Positions 9,512 through 20,626 are shown, numbered from the stretch's first letter. The stretch: 64,000 nt of DNA from Vibrio galatheae (GCF_000967545.1 NZ_JXXV01000025.1:1-64000); one strand, 5' to 3'. Made by a program: numbers and translations. The notes: a model not told the origin generated them from the sequence alone.

Positions 9512-10768
9512 ATGACCAAGTTGGCGTTTAAGCCATGGGAACGAGTGATTACGGACATCCGCCTGGTTCCTAAGATGGTATTACTGATGGTGTTCAGTAC
9601 GATATTGATTATCGGTAAGCAATTATGGGATGCGAGTACCTTTTATAATTCTCTCCTAGCTGCTACGCAAAATGTCCAAATTGCACAAGAGCATTACGAA
9701 GCTTATTTAATTCAAGTGGCGTGGCAAACCGCCGTGTTAATAATGGTGTTTGTCATTCTCCTGTTATTCGCCGCGCGCGTGATGCTACGTCAAACCCAAT
9801 ATCTGAATGACGCGATCAAAATGATGGCAGACAGAGATTTATCCGTGCCGATCATGATGGAATGTAAAGATGAATACGGTGATGTTGCGCGTGAGTTAGA
9901 AAAAACACGTGTGCAACTGCAAGATATGATTAAACTGCAAATCGGAGCATCTCAAGAGTTGGCAGAACTGACGGAAGTGATGACATTGAGCATGTCGGAA
10001 ACCAAAGAGTCAGCCCAAGAAGAGTTTAATGAAATTGACCAGCTCGCCACAGCCATGAGTGAAATGACGTCAACGGTACAAACTGTTGCTGATCACGCAC
10101 AAAATGCTTCCTCTCTGACAGAAAGCACGTCAGGTCAGGCTGAGACGGGGCAACGTTTTGTCCAAGACACTGTATTGAAAATTAGTGAGCTATCGCAAGA
10201 TATTAGTGCTTCCGCCCAAGCGGTTAACCAAGTTGAAGAGAGTGTAGACTCAATCGGCAGCGTTGTCGGTACTATCCAAGGTATTTCAGAGCAAACCAAT
10301 CTATTGGCATTGAACGCTGCGATTGAAGCAGCTCGCGCTGGTGAGGCTGGGCGCGGATTTGCCGTGGTTGCGGACGAAGTACGTAATCTAGCGCAGCGCA
10401 CTCAACAAGCAACAGTAGAGATCCAAGAGATGATCACTCAACTGCAGTCTAGTGCCAATTCTGCTGTTGAACTGATGGAGAAAAGCGTGGTTGAGGCGGC
10501 TGAAGGGGTTGAGCTAGTCACCAATGCGGGCAGTGAGTTAGATGGTATCGTTGAGCAGGTAAACCAAATCAATGATATGAACTTCCAGATTGCTACCGCA
10601 GCAGGTCAACAAAGCAGTGTGGCTGAAGAGATGAATCAAAACTTAACCAATGTCCGAGAACTGGTAGAAGCATCGGTAACGGTTGTGACTGAGTTGCTGG
10701 AAACGTCAGAAATCATGCAGAAGAACGCTGAAGAATTGGATCATAAAATCACTTCATTTAAGGTCTAG
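9512..10768 (+). CDS. Methyl-accepting chemotaxis protein with minimal periplasmic loop
   Basis: Chemoreceptor of 418 aa. Two membrane helices (about 20-40 and 73-93) enclose only about 30 periplasmic residues, too few for a usual ligand-binding domain. A HAMP-like segment follows (about 95-150: [24 protein letters not shown]). The cytoplasmic signalling domain has the conserved hairpin tip [20 protein letters not shown] near residues 270-290, which contacts CheA and CheW. There is no CheR/CheB-binding pentapeptide at the C-terminus (ITSFKV). It may sense membrane, internal or partner-delivered signals. Confidence 0.93.
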   Translation: MTKLAFKPWERVITDIRLVPKMVLLMVFSTILIIGKQLWDASTFYNSLLAATQNVQIAQEHYEAYLIQVAWQTAVLIMVFVILLLFAARVMLRQTQYLNDAIKMMADRDLSVPIMMECKDEYGDVARELEKTRVQLQDMIKLQIGASQELAELTEVMTLSMSETKESAQEEFNEIDQLATAMSEMTSTVQTVADHAQNASSLTESTSGQAETGQRFVQDTVLKISELSQDISASAQAVNQVEESVDSIGSVVGTIQGISEQTNLLALNAAIEAARAGEAGRGFAVVADEVRNLAQRTQQATVEIQEMITQLQSSANSAVELMEKSVVEAAEGVELVTNAGSELDGIVEQVNQINDMNFQIATAAGQQSSVAEEMNQNLTNVRELVEASVTVVTELLETSEIMQKNAEELDHKITSFKV

Positions 10769-10790
10769 CGTCTCAACTTGATAGCACCAA

Positions 10791-10820
10791 ACGCTCACTC
10801 TCTACTAGTGGGCGTTTTTT
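10791..10820 (+). terminator. Terminator after the chemoreceptor gene
   Basis: ACGCTCAC pairs with GTGGGCGT (one G-T pair) around a 9-nt loop and is followed by a T run. It separates the chemoreceptor from glnE. Confidence 0.75.
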
Positions 10821-10876
10821 ATTGGTATAAATAGAGGGCGTCCTTTTTCGAACGGCATTTCTCACAAGGAAGAACC

Positions 10877-13717
10877 ATGCAATTGCCACAAACTCTCACC
10901 TCTATTTCTCATTCTGCGCTCGAATCGTTGTCTCAATCTGAAACATTAAACCACTGGCCTGAAGCGCTTAAACAGCAGCTTTCCTATGTGGCAGGGCTAA
11001 GCCAGTTTATTACTGACACACTGGGTAGTGATGAAGTGTTGCTGCACGATTTACCTGCAATGCTTGATGAGCCATCTCGCTATGAAAACTATCGAGAGCG
11101 TCTTGCACTGCAGCTCAGCCAGTGTAGTGATGAAATGCAAGGTCATCGAGTTTTACGCCAATTTCGTAATCGAGAGATGGTCTATATTGCTTGGCGTGAT
11201 TTTACGGCGTCTTGGCCATTGGAACAAAGTTTAGAGCACCTGTCTCAATTGGCGGAAGCGATGATCTTTGAAACGTATCAATGGCAATACAAAGCATGCT
11301 GCGAGTTGTGGGGAACACCGACTAATGCTCAAGGTGAAACGCAACCAATGCTCATCATTGGTATGGGGAAACTAGGTGGTGGAGAGCTGAACTTTTCGTC
11401 CGATATCGACTTGATCTTTACCTATCCAGAAAATGGCGAAACGCAAGGGGTACGTCGTAGTATTGCCAATGCACAGTTTTTTACTCGCCTTGGACAACGA
11501 ATCATCAAAGCCCTTGATCAACAAACGTTTGATGGTTTCTGTTATCGGGTGGATATGCGCCTGCGCCCTTTCGGCGAAAGTGGCCCACTAGTGATGAGTT
11601 ATGCGGCGCTGGAAGATTACTATCAGGAACAAGGGCGCGATTGGGAGCGCTACGCGATGATCAAAGCGCGTGTGATGGGGAGCGAAATGTACCCTGAGTA
11701 CCAAGAGCTACGTCAGATGTTGCGTCCTTTTGTGTTCCGTCGTTACATTGATTTCAGTGCGATTCAATCCTTGCGTCGTATGAAGTCGATGATAAGCAGC
11801 GAAGTTCGTCGCCGTGGTTTGAGCAACAACATCAAACTCGGTGCGGGTGGAATACGTGAAATTGAGTTTATCGCCCAAGTTTTTCAACTGATTCGTGGAG
11901 GGCGAGAGCCAAGCTTACGTCAACGTAGCCTACTTGCTACGATTGATGCGATTGAAGCACTCGAACAACTTACGCCCCAAGAGACAGAACATTTAAGAAC
12001 TTCCTACAAGTTTTTGCGTCGCCTAGAAAACCTTCTGCAGGCGATGGCAGACAAACAGACGCAGACTCTACCTGAGTCTGAACTCGAACAGCTGCAACTG
12101 GCAATAGCGATGGGCTACAGTCAGTGGTCACAGCTACTGAACGATGTACAGCAACATATGGCGAAAGTCCATGCTGTCTTTGCAACTCTGATAGGTGAAG
12201 AAGAGGAAGAAGAACACGATATCGCTCAGCACTTTACTGAGCTATGGGATATGGCGGCCAAACAGGATGTCTTGGAGCATATCCTAGAGCACGATATCAA
12301 GACGGAAGATCCGCAACAAATGGCGCAAACCATAATTCAATTTAAGCAAGATCTTGCCAAAAAAACGCTAGGTCCACGTGGTCGCGAAGTGTTAAACAAA
12401 TTGATGCCGAAAGTTTTCTCGGCTATTTACAGTCACCAAGACGCTAAGTTTGGCTTATCGCGAGTGCTGCATTTAGTGCATAAAATTGCTACTCGCACCA
12501 CCTATCTTGAACTGTTAGATGAGCATCAAGCCGCTTTAGTGCAACTGGTACGACTGTGTACAGCGAGCCCAATGATCTCTGAGCAGCTTGGACGTTATCC
12601 GATTCTGCTTGATGAATTGATCGATCCACAGCAGTTGTATAATCCGATTCCTCTGGAAAGTTATCGTACTGAACTGCGCGATTTCCTCGCTCGCATTCCA
12701 GAAGATGATATGGAACAACAGATGGAAGCGCTGCGTCAGTTCAAGCAGATCTGCATCCTAAAAATTGCTGCTGCGGATATCGCTGGTGTCCTTCCGGTGA
12801 TGAAAGTGAGTGACCACTTAACCTATCTTGCTGAGGCGATTGTTGAATCTGTTGTGCATCAGGCATGGTTGCAAATGGCCGCCAAATACGGTGAACCGAC
12901 GCATATCAAAGGGCGTGAAGGAAAGGGTTTTGCTGTGGTGGGTTACGGCAAAGTTGGTGGTTGGGAGTTAGGTTATAACTCTGATCTTGATATCGTGTTT
13001 ATGCATGATTGTCCGGTCAATGTGTATACCGACGGCAAGAAAGAGATTGATGGACGCCAGTTCTATTTGCGTTTAGCCCAGCGAATCATTCATATTTTCT
13101 CTACGCGCACGGCTTCGGGCATTCTGTATGAAGTGGATACGCGCCTACGTCCTTCTGGGGCTTCTGGTTTGCTGGTTAGTCCAACTGATGCGTTTGAAGA
13201 GTATCAGCGCAAAGAGGCATGGACTTGGGAGCATCAAGCTTTGGTTCGTGCGCGGATGATCTACGGCGACGCCCCTTTGCAGCGCACTTTTGCCCAAACT
13301 CGACAGGAAATCCTCAGTTTAGAGCGAGATGAAGCTAAGCTTGTCAAAGATGTTTCTGATATGCGAGTCAAGATGCGTGACCATTTAGGCGGAAAAAAGG
13401 TGGGTCGGTTTATGCTTAAACAAGATCCTGGCGGCATAACCGATGTCGAGTTTTTAGCCCAATTTCTGGTATTACGCTACAGTCATCAAAAGCCTAAATT
13501 AACTCGTTGGAGTGATAATGTGCGTATTTTTGAAAGCATGATGGCACAAGGTATCATGTCAGAAGGTGCGGCAATGGCACTGACTCACGCTTATACCACC
13601 ATGCGCGATCAGATTCACCACCGAAATTTATTAAATCTCGACTCTGATGTAGCGGAAGGTAAGTTTGTCAAAGAGCGCGAGCTTGTAATGAAACTGTGGC
13701 ACGAGTGGTTAGAATAA
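10877..13717 (+). CDS. glnE: Bifunctional glutamine synthetase adenylyltransferase/adenylyl-removing enzyme
   Basis: Switches glutamine synthetase by adding or removing AMP, under control of PII and glutamine. The 946-aa length equals the E. coli enzyme. Two nucleotidyltransferase domains are present. The N-terminal removase has [11 protein letters not shown] and D176-x-D178 (SSDIDL); the C-terminal transferase has [14 protein letters not shown] and D703-x-D705. GlnD-UR helical bundles follow each ([20 protein letters not shown]). hldE starts 52 nt downstream, so the two are probably co-transcribed as in E. coli. Its product acts on nitrogen assimilation together with the gltBD enzymes elsewhere in the window. 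Confidence 0.98.
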   Translation: MQLPQTLTSISHSALESLSQSETLNHWPEALKQQLSYVAGLSQFITDTLGSDEVLLHDLPAMLDEPSRYENYRERLALQLSQCSDEMQGHRVLRQFRNREMVYIAWRDFTASWPLEQSLEHLSQLAEAMIFETYQWQYKACCELWGTPTNAQGETQPMLIIGMGKLGGGELNFSSDIDLIFTYPENGETQGVRRSIANAQFFTRLGQRIIKALDQQTFDGFCYRVDMRLRPFGESGPLVMSYAALEDYYQEQGRDWERYAMIKARVMGSEMYPEYQELRQMLRPFVFRRYIDFSAIQSLRRMKSMISSEVRRRGLSNNIKLGAGGIREIEFIAQVFQLIRGGREPSLRQRSLLATIDAIEALEQLTPQETEHLRTSYKFLRRLENLLQAMADKQTQTLPESELEQLQLAIAMGYSQWSQLLNDVQQHMAKVHAVFATLIGEEEEEEHDIAQHFTELWDMAAKQDVLEHILEHDIKTEDPQQMAQTIIQFKQDLAKKTLGPRGREVLNKLMPKVFSAIYSHQDAKFGLSRVLHLVHKIATRTTYLELLDEHQAALVQLVRLCTASPMISEQLGRYPILLDELIDPQQLYNPIPLESYRTELRDFLARIPEDDMEQQMEALRQFKQICILKIAAADIAGVLPVMKVSDHLTYLAEAIVESVVHQAWLQMAAKYGEPTHIKGREGKGFAVVGYGKVGGWELGYNSDLDIVFMHDCPVNVYTDGKKEIDGRQFYLRLAQRIIHIFSTRTASGILYEVDTRLRPSGASGLLVSPTDAFEEYQRKEAWTWEHQALVRARMIYGDAPLQRTFAQTRQEILSLERDEAKLVKDVSDMRVKMRDHLGGKKVGRFMLKQDPGGITDVEFLAQFLVLRYSHQKPKLTRWSDNVRIFESMMAQGIMSEGAAMALTHAYTTMRDQIHHRNLLNLDSDVAEGKFVKERELVMKLWHEWLE

Positions 13718-13769
13718 CGCTGAGTCTTTATGCTAAACTCTTGCCCGAATTAGAATTTGGAGAACCACA

Positions 13770-15200
13770 ATGAAGCCAATCCTACCTAACTACAGTGATT
13801 CTGGCGTACTTATCATCGGTGATGTGATGTTAGATCGCTATTGGTATGGTCCCACAGGTCGTATTTCGCCGGAAGCGCCGGTACCTGTAGTAAAAGTAGA
13901 AAACAATGAAGAGCGTCCTGGCGGTGCTGCGAACGTAGCCATGAATATTGCCTCTCTAGGTGGGCACGCTCATATTGTCGGTTTAACTGGGATTGATGAA
14001 CCCGCCAAAGTGCTAAACGAGACTCTTACGGCATTAAAAGTGAAATGTGATTTTGTTGGTTTGCCAAATTACCCAACTATCACTAAGCTGCGCGTACTCA
14101 GTCGCGGCCAACAATTGATTCGTTTGGACTTTGAAGATCAATTTGAAAATGTAGATGCTGATCTTATTTTAGAGCGCATGGAACGAGCACTACCGAAAGT
14201 AAAATCCATTGTGTTGTCTGATTACGCCAAAGGTGCACTTGAGCACGTCCAGCAATATATCCAAAAAGCACGTGCAGCCAATGTGCCGGTATTTGTTGAT
14301 CCAAAAGGTGCGGACTTTGAACGTTATCGTGGTGCGACGTTACTGACACCAAATATGGCAGAGTTTGAGCATGTCGTGGGTAAAGTAAAATCAGATCAGG
14401 AACTGGTTGATAAAGGTTTGGCACTGATTGACCAGTTTGACTTAGAAGCTTTGCTTGTGACTCGTAGTGAGCATGGCATGACATTACTGCGTCGTGGTCA
14501 AGAGCCTTTTCATCTCCCAACTCAAGCGAAAGAAGTGTATGACGTTACTGGGGCGGGGGACACGGTCATTTCTGTGCTAGCCGCTTCTGTGGCTGCAGGT
14601 AAACCATTAGATCAGGCTTGTGCTCTCGCCAATGCTGCAGCTGGTGTGGTGGTCGGTAAGCTGGGGACATCCACAGTATCAACCATTGAACTGGCGGAAG
14701 CGGTTCACGGCAGCCAAGACACTGATTTTGGTGTGATCAGCGAAAAGGCTCTGATTGAAGCCGTGAAGAAAGCGCAATCCAAAGGTGAGAAAGTTGTCAT
14801 GACCAACGGTTGTTTCGATATTCTCCATGCAGGACATGTGTCATACCTCAATCACGCTGCTGAGCTGGGTGATCGCCTCATTGTTGCCGTCAACACCGAT
14901 GAATCAGTGAAACGCCTCAAAGGTCCGGGTCGTCCAGTTAATCCAACCGATCGTCGTATGGCGGTATTGGCTGGGCTTGGCGCTGTCGATTGGGTTGTGC
15001 CATTTGGCGAAGATACGCCACAACGTCTGATCGCAGAGGTTTTACCTGACATGCTTGTCAAAGGTGGGGATTACAAGCCGGAAGAGATTGCCGGTGGCAA
15101 AGAGGTCATTGCTCACGGTGGTGAAGTTAAAGTTCTTAACTTTGAAGATGGCTGTTCAACCACTGAAATCATCGACGCGATCAAAGGTGGCCGAGGTTAA
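13770..15200 (+). CDS. hldE: Bifunctional heptose-7-phosphate kinase/heptose-1-phosphate adenylyltransferase
   Basis: Makes ADP-heptose for the lipopolysaccharide inner core. Length 476 aa. The N-terminal ribokinase-type domain (about 1-315) carries [11 protein letters not shown] and the catalytic motif TGAGD at 260-264. The C-terminal cytidylyltransferase-like domain (about 345-476) has [12 protein letters not shown] with the HxGH motif at 353-356 and ends with the usual TTEIIDAI. The start has an upstream GGAG. The operon ends at the hairpin at 15217-15245. From recalled Vibrio gene order the expected next gene would be tolC, but here it is arcA. Confidence 0.98.
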   Translation: MKPILPNYSDSGVLIIGDVMLDRYWYGPTGRISPEAPVPVVKVENNEERPGGAANVAMNIASLGGHAHIVGLTGIDEPAKVLNETLTALKVKCDFVGLPNYPTITKLRVLSRGQQLIRLDFEDQFENVDADLILERMERALPKVKSIVLSDYAKGALEHVQQYIQKARAANVPVFVDPKGADFERYRGATLLTPNMAEFEHVVGKVKSDQELVDKGLALIDQFDLEALLVTRSEHGMTLLRRGQEPFHLPTQAKEVYDVTGAGDTVISVLAASVAAGKPLDQACALANAAAGVVVGKLGTSTVSTIELAEAVHGSQDTDFGVISEKALIEAVKKAQSKGEKVVMTNGCFDILHAGHVSYLNHAAELGDRLIVAVNTDESVKRLKGPGRPVNPTDRRMAVLAGLGAVDWVVPFGEDTPQRLIAEVLPDMLVKGGDYKPEEIAGGKEVIAHGGEVKVLNFEDGCSTTEIIDAIKGGRG

Positions 15201-15216
15201 CCTATCTTGTGATTGA

Positions 15217-15245
15217 AAAAATGCTCGTCTTTGGCGAGCATTTTT
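15217..15245 (+). terminator. Terminator of glnE-hldE
   Basis: ATGCTCG pairs with CGAGCAT, extended by A/T pairs, around a 7-nt loop, with a T run after it. Confidence 0.85.
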
Positions 15246-15272
15246 ATTTTTAGCGCAGCAAAATTCGCAATA

Positions 15273-15300
15273 AAAAATGGAGCCGTTCGGCTCCATTTTT
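15273..15300. terminator. Terminator of arcA
   Basis: A 12-bp perfect stem (AAAAATGGAGCC with GGCTCCATTTTT) closes a GTTC loop, 16 nt beyond the arcA stop codon. A and T tails make it usable from both sides. Confidence 0.88.
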
Positions 15301-15316
15301 GAATTATTGAGTAGAA

Positions 15317-16033
15317 TTACGCTTCTAGATCACCACAGAAGCGGTAACCTTCACCATGAATCGTAGCAATGATTTCTGGTGTGCCAGACACTGACTCAAA
15401 ATGTTTGCGAATGCGACGAATGGTAACGTCAACAGTGCGGTCATGTGGCTTAAGCTCACGGCCAGTCATTTTCTTCAACAGGTCAGCACGAGTTTGAATT
15501 TTGCCTGGGTTTTCACAGAAGTGAAGTAGGGCGCGGAATTCTGAACGTGGCAGTTTGTAACCATCACCGCTAGGGCTAACTAGTGAACGACTGTTGATAT
15601 CAAGAACCCAGCCATTGAATTCATATTTTTCAACGCTGCGTTTTTCTTCGCTAACGGCACTAGCACTCATCGAACGATTAAGTAGATTGCGAGCACGAAT
15701 GGTTAGTTCACGTGGGTTGAATGGCTTAGTGATGTAATCGTCAGCACCGATTTCAAGACCTAGAATTTTGTCAACTTCGTTGTCACGGCCAGTTAGAAAC
15801 ATTAGCGCTACATTGGCTTGCTCACGAAGTTCACGAGCGAGGAGTAGGCCATTTTTACCTGGCAGGTTGATATCCATGATGACCAAGTTCACTTGGTTGT
15901 CAGACAGCACCTGGTGCATCTCTTCACCGTCACTGGCTTCAAAAACAGCGTATCCCTCTGCTTCAAAAATACTCTTAAGAGTGTTACGAGTTACTTGCTC
16001 ATCTTCAACAATCAGAATGTGCGGGGTTTGCAT
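15317..16033 (-). CDS. arcA: Two-component response regulator ArcA
   Basis: DNA-binding regulator of respiratory and fermentative genes, phosphorylated by ArcB when quinones are reduced. Length 238 aa, as in E. coli. The receiver domain (1-120) has the acidic pair D11-E12, the phosphorylation site D54 in [12 protein letters not shown] and K in ITKPFNPRE. An OmpR-type winged helix follows (140-235) with [14 protein letters not shown] and [10 protein letters not shown]. Its sensor gene arcB lies about 44 kb away at 60405 in this window. A perfect FNR-type palindrome lies 256 nt upstream of the start. Confidence 0.98.
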   Translation of the reverse strand: MQTPHILIVEDEQVTRNTLKSIFEAEGYAVFEASDGEEMHQVLSDNQVNLVIMDINLPGKNGLLLARELREQANVALMFLTGRDNEVDKILGLEIGADDYITKPFNPRELTIRARNLLNRSMSASAVSEEKRSVEKYEFNGWVLDINSRSLVSPSGDGYKLPRSEFRALLHFCENPGKIQTRADLLKKMTGRELKPHDRTVDVTIRRIRKHFESVSGTPEIIATIHGEGYRFCGDLEA

Positions 16034-16231
16034 TGGCGGTACCTAAATTTGTGAAAAATTTGTGCTAATAGAATAAATTCTAGGCAAAAAAATAACATAC
16101 AGGTAATGTGATGTTGATAATAAACCAAAGAATGTAAAAAAACACTCTCTTTGATTGCCCGCCATCCTTGGTGCTGGTTTTCTATGCTCAGAGGTCCTTT
16201 ATCCTCTGCATCCTACTAGTCTTTGATGCGG

Positions 16232-16260
16232 ATTCTATAATGTTAACAGCATGCTAACAA
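16232..16260 (-). promoter_or_regulatory. Candidate sigma-70 promoter for arcA
   Basis: On the minus strand TTGTTA (16260-16255) and TAGAAT (16237-16232) are separated by 17 nt. This would leave a leader of about 190 nt before arcA. It is inferred from sequence only. Confidence 0.4.
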
Positions 16261-16288
16261 CGTAGAAATGTTAATTCCAATCACTTTG

Positions 16289-16302
16289 TTGATTTACATC
16301 AA
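16289..16302. promoter_or_regulatory. FNR-type binding site between arcA and DUF3293 gene
   Basis: TTGATTTACATCAA matches the FNR consensus TTGAT-N4-ATCAA at all ten defined positions. It lies in the 324-nt divergent region between arcA (minus) and the DUF3293 gene (plus). FNR activates arcA in E. coli, so control of arcA is the simplest reading, but the site is 56 nt from the DUF3293 start and could act there too. The rest of the region holds AT-rich sequence and a near-palindrome around 16241-16259; no gene was seen. Confidence 0.65.
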
Positions 16303-16357
16303 GAGTTGTTATGTAACAAATATTAATAGTATCGATTAAATGTATAAGTTTTAGTTT

Positions 16358-16747
16358 ATGGAAATAAGTGATGAACTTTGGCGGGCTTATAGCGACCCCT
16401 ATTTCCGTTTTGAGCGAGAGGTCGACTACCAGCGATTTGCTATTGTGACGGCTTGGAACCCGGCAAGTGTTTGGTTGTCAAAATTAGATAACGACAAGCG
16501 CAATCAACACTTAGCTAAGGAAATAAGCCATACTTGTTATTGTCATGTCCAAGTGGGCAACAAAGATTTTTCTTGGATCGAAAGCAGCTTTGCCATTCCT
16601 ATATCCCCTAAGCAGGCGATATTTATCGGGCGTAAATATGGGCAAAATACGATTTATTACATTGAGGGAGACCAGCTTTTTCTCCTCTCCTGCTTAGCAA
16701 AACAAAACAGGCTATCGCTTGGCAATTGGCGTAGACGATGTCGATAG
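16358..16747 (+). CDS. DUF3293 domain protein
   Basis: Protein of 129 aa, unknown function. It is probably cytoplasmic: there is no signal peptide or membrane helix. DUF3293-family blocks are FAIVTAWNPAS and the region ESSFAIPISPKQAIFIGRKYGQNTIYYIEGDQLFLL. The gene starts 325 nt from arcA in the opposite direction and ends 40 nt before the RraA-like gene, so those two may share a transcript. I assign the family from memory of these blocks and cannot name an activity. Confidence 0.75.
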   Translation: MEISDELWRAYSDPYFRFEREVDYQRFAIVTAWNPASVWLSKLDNDKRNQHLAKEISHTCYCHVQVGNKDFSWIESSFAIPISPKQAIFIGRKYGQNTIYYIEGDQLFLLSCLAKQNRLSLGNWRRRCR

Positions 16748-16787
16748 GATTCGAGTATTTAAATTTTGAATGTTTCATGGAGGAAAA

Positions 16788-17273
16788 ATGAAAGATATAA
16801 CCCCGGATATTTGTGATAAACACGAAGACAAAGTCACTTTACTGGAGCTGCCGTTACATAGCTTTGGGAAAAAGTTTGCTTTTTTTGGTGAGATTGTCAC
16901 CGTGCGCTGCTACCACGATAACTCCAAAGTGAGGGAGGTGCTCAGTCAGGATGGAACTGGTAAAGTACTTGTTGTTGATGGTCATGGTTCTTGCCAAAAA
17001 GCTCTGCTAGGTGATCAGTTGGCGATTTTGGCGATCGATAATCAGTGGGAAGGGGTGATTGTGAATGGAGCTATTAGAGACGTAGGTATGATGTCTGAAA
17101 TGGACTTAGGTATTAAAGCGTTAGGTACTTGTCCATTCAAAACTGAAAAGCGTGGCGCAGGTGAAGTGAATGTCACTCTGACAATTCACAACCAAATGAT
17201 ACAGCCGGGCGATTTTATTTATGCCGATTGGAATGGGGTGTTGATGTCAACCGAGTGCTTAGATTGGAGTTAA
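16788..17273 (+). CDS. RraA-like protein (RraA paralogue / putative HMG aldolase family)
   Basis: Protein of 161 aa, the length of E. coli RraA. The start at 16788 follows GGAGGA at good spacing; an ATG six codons earlier lacks such a site. Family blocks are [20 protein letters not shown] and NGAIRDV, where the R-D pair corresponds to the class II aldolase substrate/metal residues. RraA proteins fold like aldolases but bind and inhibit RNase E. E. coli RraA reads GAVRQV here, so this copy retains the aldolase-type RD pair. It may be the second Vibrio RraA paralogue or an aldolase. Sequence alone does not decide. Confidence 0.8.
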   Translation: MKDITPDICDKHEDKVTLLELPLHSFGKKFAFFGEIVTVRCYHDNSKVREVLSQDGTGKVLVVDGHGSCQKALLGDQLAILAIDNQWEGVIVNGAIRDVGMMSEMDLGIKALGTCPFKTEKRGAGEVNVTLTIHNQMIQPGDFIYADWNGVLMSTECLDWS

Positions 17274-17731
17274 AACCTAAAACCTAAACCTATTTCAAGC
17301 CCTTTTTGCCACTCTTGATAGTCAAGAGTGGCATGTACATCGAGGTTGTCTGTCAACTTCATTCTACTCGAAACTTCTGCCGCGACATTCGATTCTTTTC
17401 GGTTTGTTACCGTCGCATCACTGTATGAATGCAGGGTACTTTGCAGTGATACGCGTGGAGTCAATTGGTAACTAACACCGCTTAAAAAACCGGTCTCATT
17501 CACTTTATTACTGTTGTTAAGACGTGCCCCAACGTAGAGATCAACTTTGTCAAACAAGTTGTAAGAGTAACCACCGTCAATTTTCCAAGAGTCGAAATCA
17601 TTCTGATCGTTTTCAGTAGATAAAAAGATTTTGTGTGGTGAGGTTGTTTGCTGTGATGGTAATAAAGGCAATTCTGCAGCGAATAAAGGGCAGGCAAAAA
17701 GAAGCACTGATAGGCTTAGGGTTGTTTTCAT
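17270..17731 (-). CDS. Small predicted outer-membrane beta-barrel protein
   Basis: Hypothetical exported protein, 153 aa from the ATG at 17731, which gives a clean signal peptide ([20 protein letters not shown]). Upstream in-frame codons encode a charged stretch and are unlikely to be used. The mature part alternates polar and hydrophobic residues in repeated short strands ([45 protein letters not shown]). It ends in GLGFRF with a C-terminal Phe, the usual Bam recognition signal. A small barrel is therefore inferred. Its stop codon overlaps the convergent RraA-like gene by 4 nt. Confidence 0.65.
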   Translation of the reverse strand: MKTTLSLSVLLFACPLFAAELPLLPSQQTTSPHKIFLSTENDQNDFDSWKIDGGYSYNLFDKVDLYVGARLNNSNKVNETGFLSGVSYQLTPRVSLQSTLHSYSDATVTNRKESNVAAEVSSRMKLTDNLDVHATLDYQEWQKGLEIGLGFRF

Positions 17732-18005
17732 ATGCCACTCCTTTCGTTTTTGTCTGCGTTCCACTGCAAACCTAATTAAAGCATAAAACGTATTTGTATG
17801 GAGCAGATTTTATATAGCAATTAGTTATTATGATATGTGCTAGTGATTTCATTGGTTGTTGCAATGATGTGTTGCCCAATAAGAGGTTGTGAATGCGAGC
17901 AATACAGAGTGTGAACAAAAAATAATAACTTTTCGTTGACGCGAGCAGGAAAAATAAGGTAAACGTATGGGTAAGCAAACACACATTGTATAGATAAATC
18001 AAAAT

Positions 18006-18080
18006 ATGCAGCACCTGAGCCTAGTAATGACCACAACCATTATTATTACCGACATCGCGATTGTTGGGGCAGGCTGCTAA
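18006..18080 (+). CDS. thrL: thr operon leader peptide
   Basis: Short reading frame before the attenuator. From the ATG at 18006 it encodes 24 aa; an internal in-frame ATG at 18027 would give MTTTIIITDIAIVGAGC (17 aa), and neither start has a strong ribosome site. The run of Thr and Ile codons (four Thr and five Ile) is the sensing element: ribosome stalling when charged tRNA-Thr or tRNA-Ile is scarce should disrupt the terminator at 18094-18133. It has fewer Thr codons than the E. coli leader. Confidence 0.8.
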   Translation: MQHLSLVMTTTIIITDIAIVGAGC

Positions 18081-18093
18081 GCGAAAAAAATTC

Positions 18094-18133
18094 AAAAAAA
18101 GGCCTGTATCCCACCAGATACAGGCCTTTTTTT
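18094..18133 (+). terminator. thr operon attenuator
   Basis: A 10-bp GC-rich core (GGCCTGTATC with GATACAGGCC), extended by an A/T stretch to 17 bp, closes a CCACCA loop and ends in seven T residues. It lies 13 nt after the leader stop and 31 nt before thrA, the classic position for threonine/isoleucine attenuation. Confidence 0.92.
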
Positions 18134-18164
18134 ATGCCAATTTATGACCTATTTGGAGGAAGGG

Positions 18165-20624
18165 ATGCGAGTTTTAAAGTTTGGAGGTTCATCGTTAGCG
18201 GATGCTGATCGTTTTTTACGGGCAGCCGATATCATTGCTAACAATGTTCAGCAAGAAGAGGTAGCCGTGGTACTTTCGGCACCAGGAAAAACCACCAATA
18301 AGTTGGTCTCTGTCATTGAGAGTGCTTTAAAAAATGGTGAAGCAGAGTTACAAATTGCTGAACTAGAGGATTCTTTCCGCGATCTTTTTCAAGATATCAA
18401 GGAAGTGCTGCCAAATATTAACGGTAGCGGATACGACAATCAGGTAAAAACCTCACTGACTCAACTACGTCAGTTTGTCCATGGCATCAATCTGCTTGGT
18501 ATGTGCCCAGACAACGTCAACGCCCGAATCATCAGTAAAGGTGAACGTGTATCCATTCAGTTAATGAAAGCCGTTTTGGAGGCGAAAGGACAGGCGGCTA
18601 GCCTGATTGACCCTGTGCAGTACCTTTTTGCGCGTGGTGAGCATCTTGAAGCTATGGTCGACGTTGAAATCTCGACGCAGAATTTCCGCCAAAATCCGCT
18701 TCCACTAGGACACGTCAACATTATGCCGGGCTTTACCGCAGGTAATGAAGCTGGTGAGCTGGTCACACTCGGTCGCAACGGTTCTGATTATTCAGCAGCA
18801 GTATTGGCTGCATGTTTGCGTGCGGATTGCTGTGAAATCTGGACAGATGTCGATGGTGTTTACAACTGTGACCCACGCTTAGTAGCAGATGCCCGTTTAC
18901 TTAAGTCACTAAGCTATCAAGAAGCGATGGAGTTGTCTTATTTTGGCGCTTCTGTGCTGCATCCAAAAACGATTGCACCAATCGCTCAATTCCACATCCC
19001 ATGTCTGATCAAAAACAGCTTTAACCCACAAGGTGCTGGCACGTTAATCGGTCAAGATACGGGTGAAGATAACCTAGCGATCAAAGGTATTACTACCCTT
19101 AGCGATCTGACCATGGTCAACGTTTCTGGCCCAGGAATGAAAGGCATGGTCGGTATGGCGAGTCGCGTATTTGGCGCGATGTCAGCAGCCGGTGTCTCTA
19201 TCGTTCTTATTACTCAGTCTTCTTCTGAGTACAGCATCAGCTTCTGTATTGAAGCGCAAGACAAAGAAATTGCTCAACAAGCGCTCTGCGATACATTTGA
19301 GCTGGAACTAAAAGATGGTTTGCTTGAGCCAGTCGAATTCCTTAATGACGTCGCGATTGTCACTCTAGTGGGTGATGGTATGCGCACCTCACGTGGTGTG
19401 GCGTCGCAATTCTTCTCTTCGTTGGCGGAAGTGAACGTTAACATTGTCGCGATCGCGCAAGGTTCTTCAGAGCGTGCGATCTCAGCGGTGATTCCAGAAG
19501 ATAAAATCTCAGAAGCGATCAAAGCGTGTCATGAGAACCTATTTAACTCTAAGCACTTCCTTGACGTCTTTGTTGTCGGCCTAGGTGGGGTTGGTGGCGA
19601 GCTAGTCGATCAAATTGGCCGTCAGCAAGCGAAATTAGCAGATAAGGGCATCGTGCTGCGCGTATGTGGTTTAGCCAACAGTAAAGGCTTACTGCTTGAT
19701 AGCGAAGGTTTGCCACTCGAACACTGGCGTGATCGCATGCAAGATGCTACTGAGGCGTTTAGTCTTGCTAGTCTAATCTCTCTTGTTCAGCGTAATCATA
19801 TCATCAATCCTGTGCTGGTGGATTGTACTTCAAGCGAGGCGATTGCTAACCAATACACTGATTTCTTAGCGGCGGGCTTCCACGTTGTTACACCGAACAA
19901 GAAAGCCAATACCGCAAGCATGGCGTACTACCACCAATTGCGTGATGTTGCACGTAGTTCGCGTCGTAAACTGATGTACGAAACAACGGTAGGTGCAGGT
20001 CTGCCTGTGATTGAAAACCTACAAAACCTGATTTCTGCAGGGGATGAGCTTGAGCGCTTTAGTGGTATTTTGTCAGGCTCTCTATCGTACATCTTCGGTA
20101 AGCTAGACGAAGGCATGACACTTAGCCAAGCGACTAATATCGCCAAGGATAATGGCTTCACTGAGCCTGATCCACGTGATGACCTGTCTGGAATGGATGT
20201 AGCGCGTAAGTTGTTGATTCTTGCTCGTGAAGCGGGGATGAATTTAGAACTTGAAGATGTGATTGTCGACCAAGCACTTCCACCGGGCTTTGACGATTCT
20301 GGTAGTGTTGAAGAGTTTATGGCTCGTCTTCCTGAGGCAGATGCATATTTCCAACAGCAGTCGGCGCTTGCGGCCGAAGAGGGCAAAGTTCTCCGTTATG
20401 TAGGCGAAATCGCTGATGGTCAATGCCGAGTTAGTATTGCTGCCGTCGATGAAAACGATCCAATGTTTAAGATCAAAGATGGCGAGAACGCGTTAGCGTT
20501 CTATAGCCGCTACTACCAGCCTATCCCACTTGTATTACGTGGTTACGGTGCAGGTACTGAGGTAACCGCAGCAGGTGTGTTCTCAGATGTGATGCGTACG
20601 TTGGGTTGGAAGCTAGGAGTTTAA
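18165..20624 (+). CDS. thrA: Bifunctional aspartokinase I/homoserine dehydrogenase I
   Basis: First and third steps from aspartate to threonine. Length 819 aa from the ATG at 18165, preceded by GGAGGAAGGG; the family start [10 protein letters not shown] fixes it. The kinase domain (1-290) has [13 protein letters not shown] and the lysine-sensitive-type site [13 protein letters not shown]. Two ACT regulatory domains follow (about 315-460), which in this family bind threonine. The dehydrogenase part (about 465-819) starts with the NAD(P) motif [12 protein letters not shown] and has the homoserine dehydrogenase signature [17 protein letters not shown]. It is first in thrABC. Confidence 0.98.
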   Translation: MRVLKFGGSSLADADRFLRAADIIANNVQQEEVAVVLSAPGKTTNKLVSVIESALKNGEAELQIAELEDSFRDLFQDIKEVLPNINGSGYDNQVKTSLTQLRQFVHGINLLGMCPDNVNARIISKGERVSIQLMKAVLEAKGQAASLIDPVQYLFARGEHLEAMVDVEISTQNFRQNPLPLGHVNIMPGFTAGNEAGELVTLGRNGSDYSAAVLAACLRADCCEIWTDVDGVYNCDPRLVADARLLKSLSYQEAMELSYFGASVLHPKTIAPIAQFHIPCLIKNSFNPQGAGTLIGQDTGEDNLAIKGITTLSDLTMVNVSGPGMKGMVGMASRVFGAMSAAGVSIVLITQSSSEYSISFCIEAQDKEIAQQALCDTFELELKDGLLEPVEFLNDVAIVTLVGDGMRTSRGVASQFFSSLAEVNVNIVAIAQGSSERAISAVIPEDKISEAIKACHENLFNSKHFLDVFVVGLGGVGGELVDQIGRQQAKLADKGIVLRVCGLANSKGLLLDSEGLPLEHWRDRMQDATEAFSLASLISLVQRNHIINPVLVDCTSSEAIANQYTDFLAAGFHVVTPNKKANTASMAYYHQLRDVARSSRRKLMYETTVGAGLPVIENLQNLISAGDELERFSGILSGSLSYIFGKLDEGMTLSQATNIAKDNGFTEPDPRDDLSGMDVARKLLILAREAGMNLELEDVIVDQALPPGFDDSGSVEEFMARLPEADAYFQQQSALAAEEGKVLRYVGEIADGQCRVSIAAVDENDPMFKIKDGENALAFYSRYYQPIPLVLRGYGAGTEVTAAGVFSDVMRTLGWKLGV

Positions 20625-20626
20625 CT

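Noticed and set aside
17772..18036. Two minus-strand frames of 71-80 codons in the thr upstream region
   Set aside because: AT-rich, hydrophobic without a pattern, no ribosome site, and they overlap the leader-peptide region.
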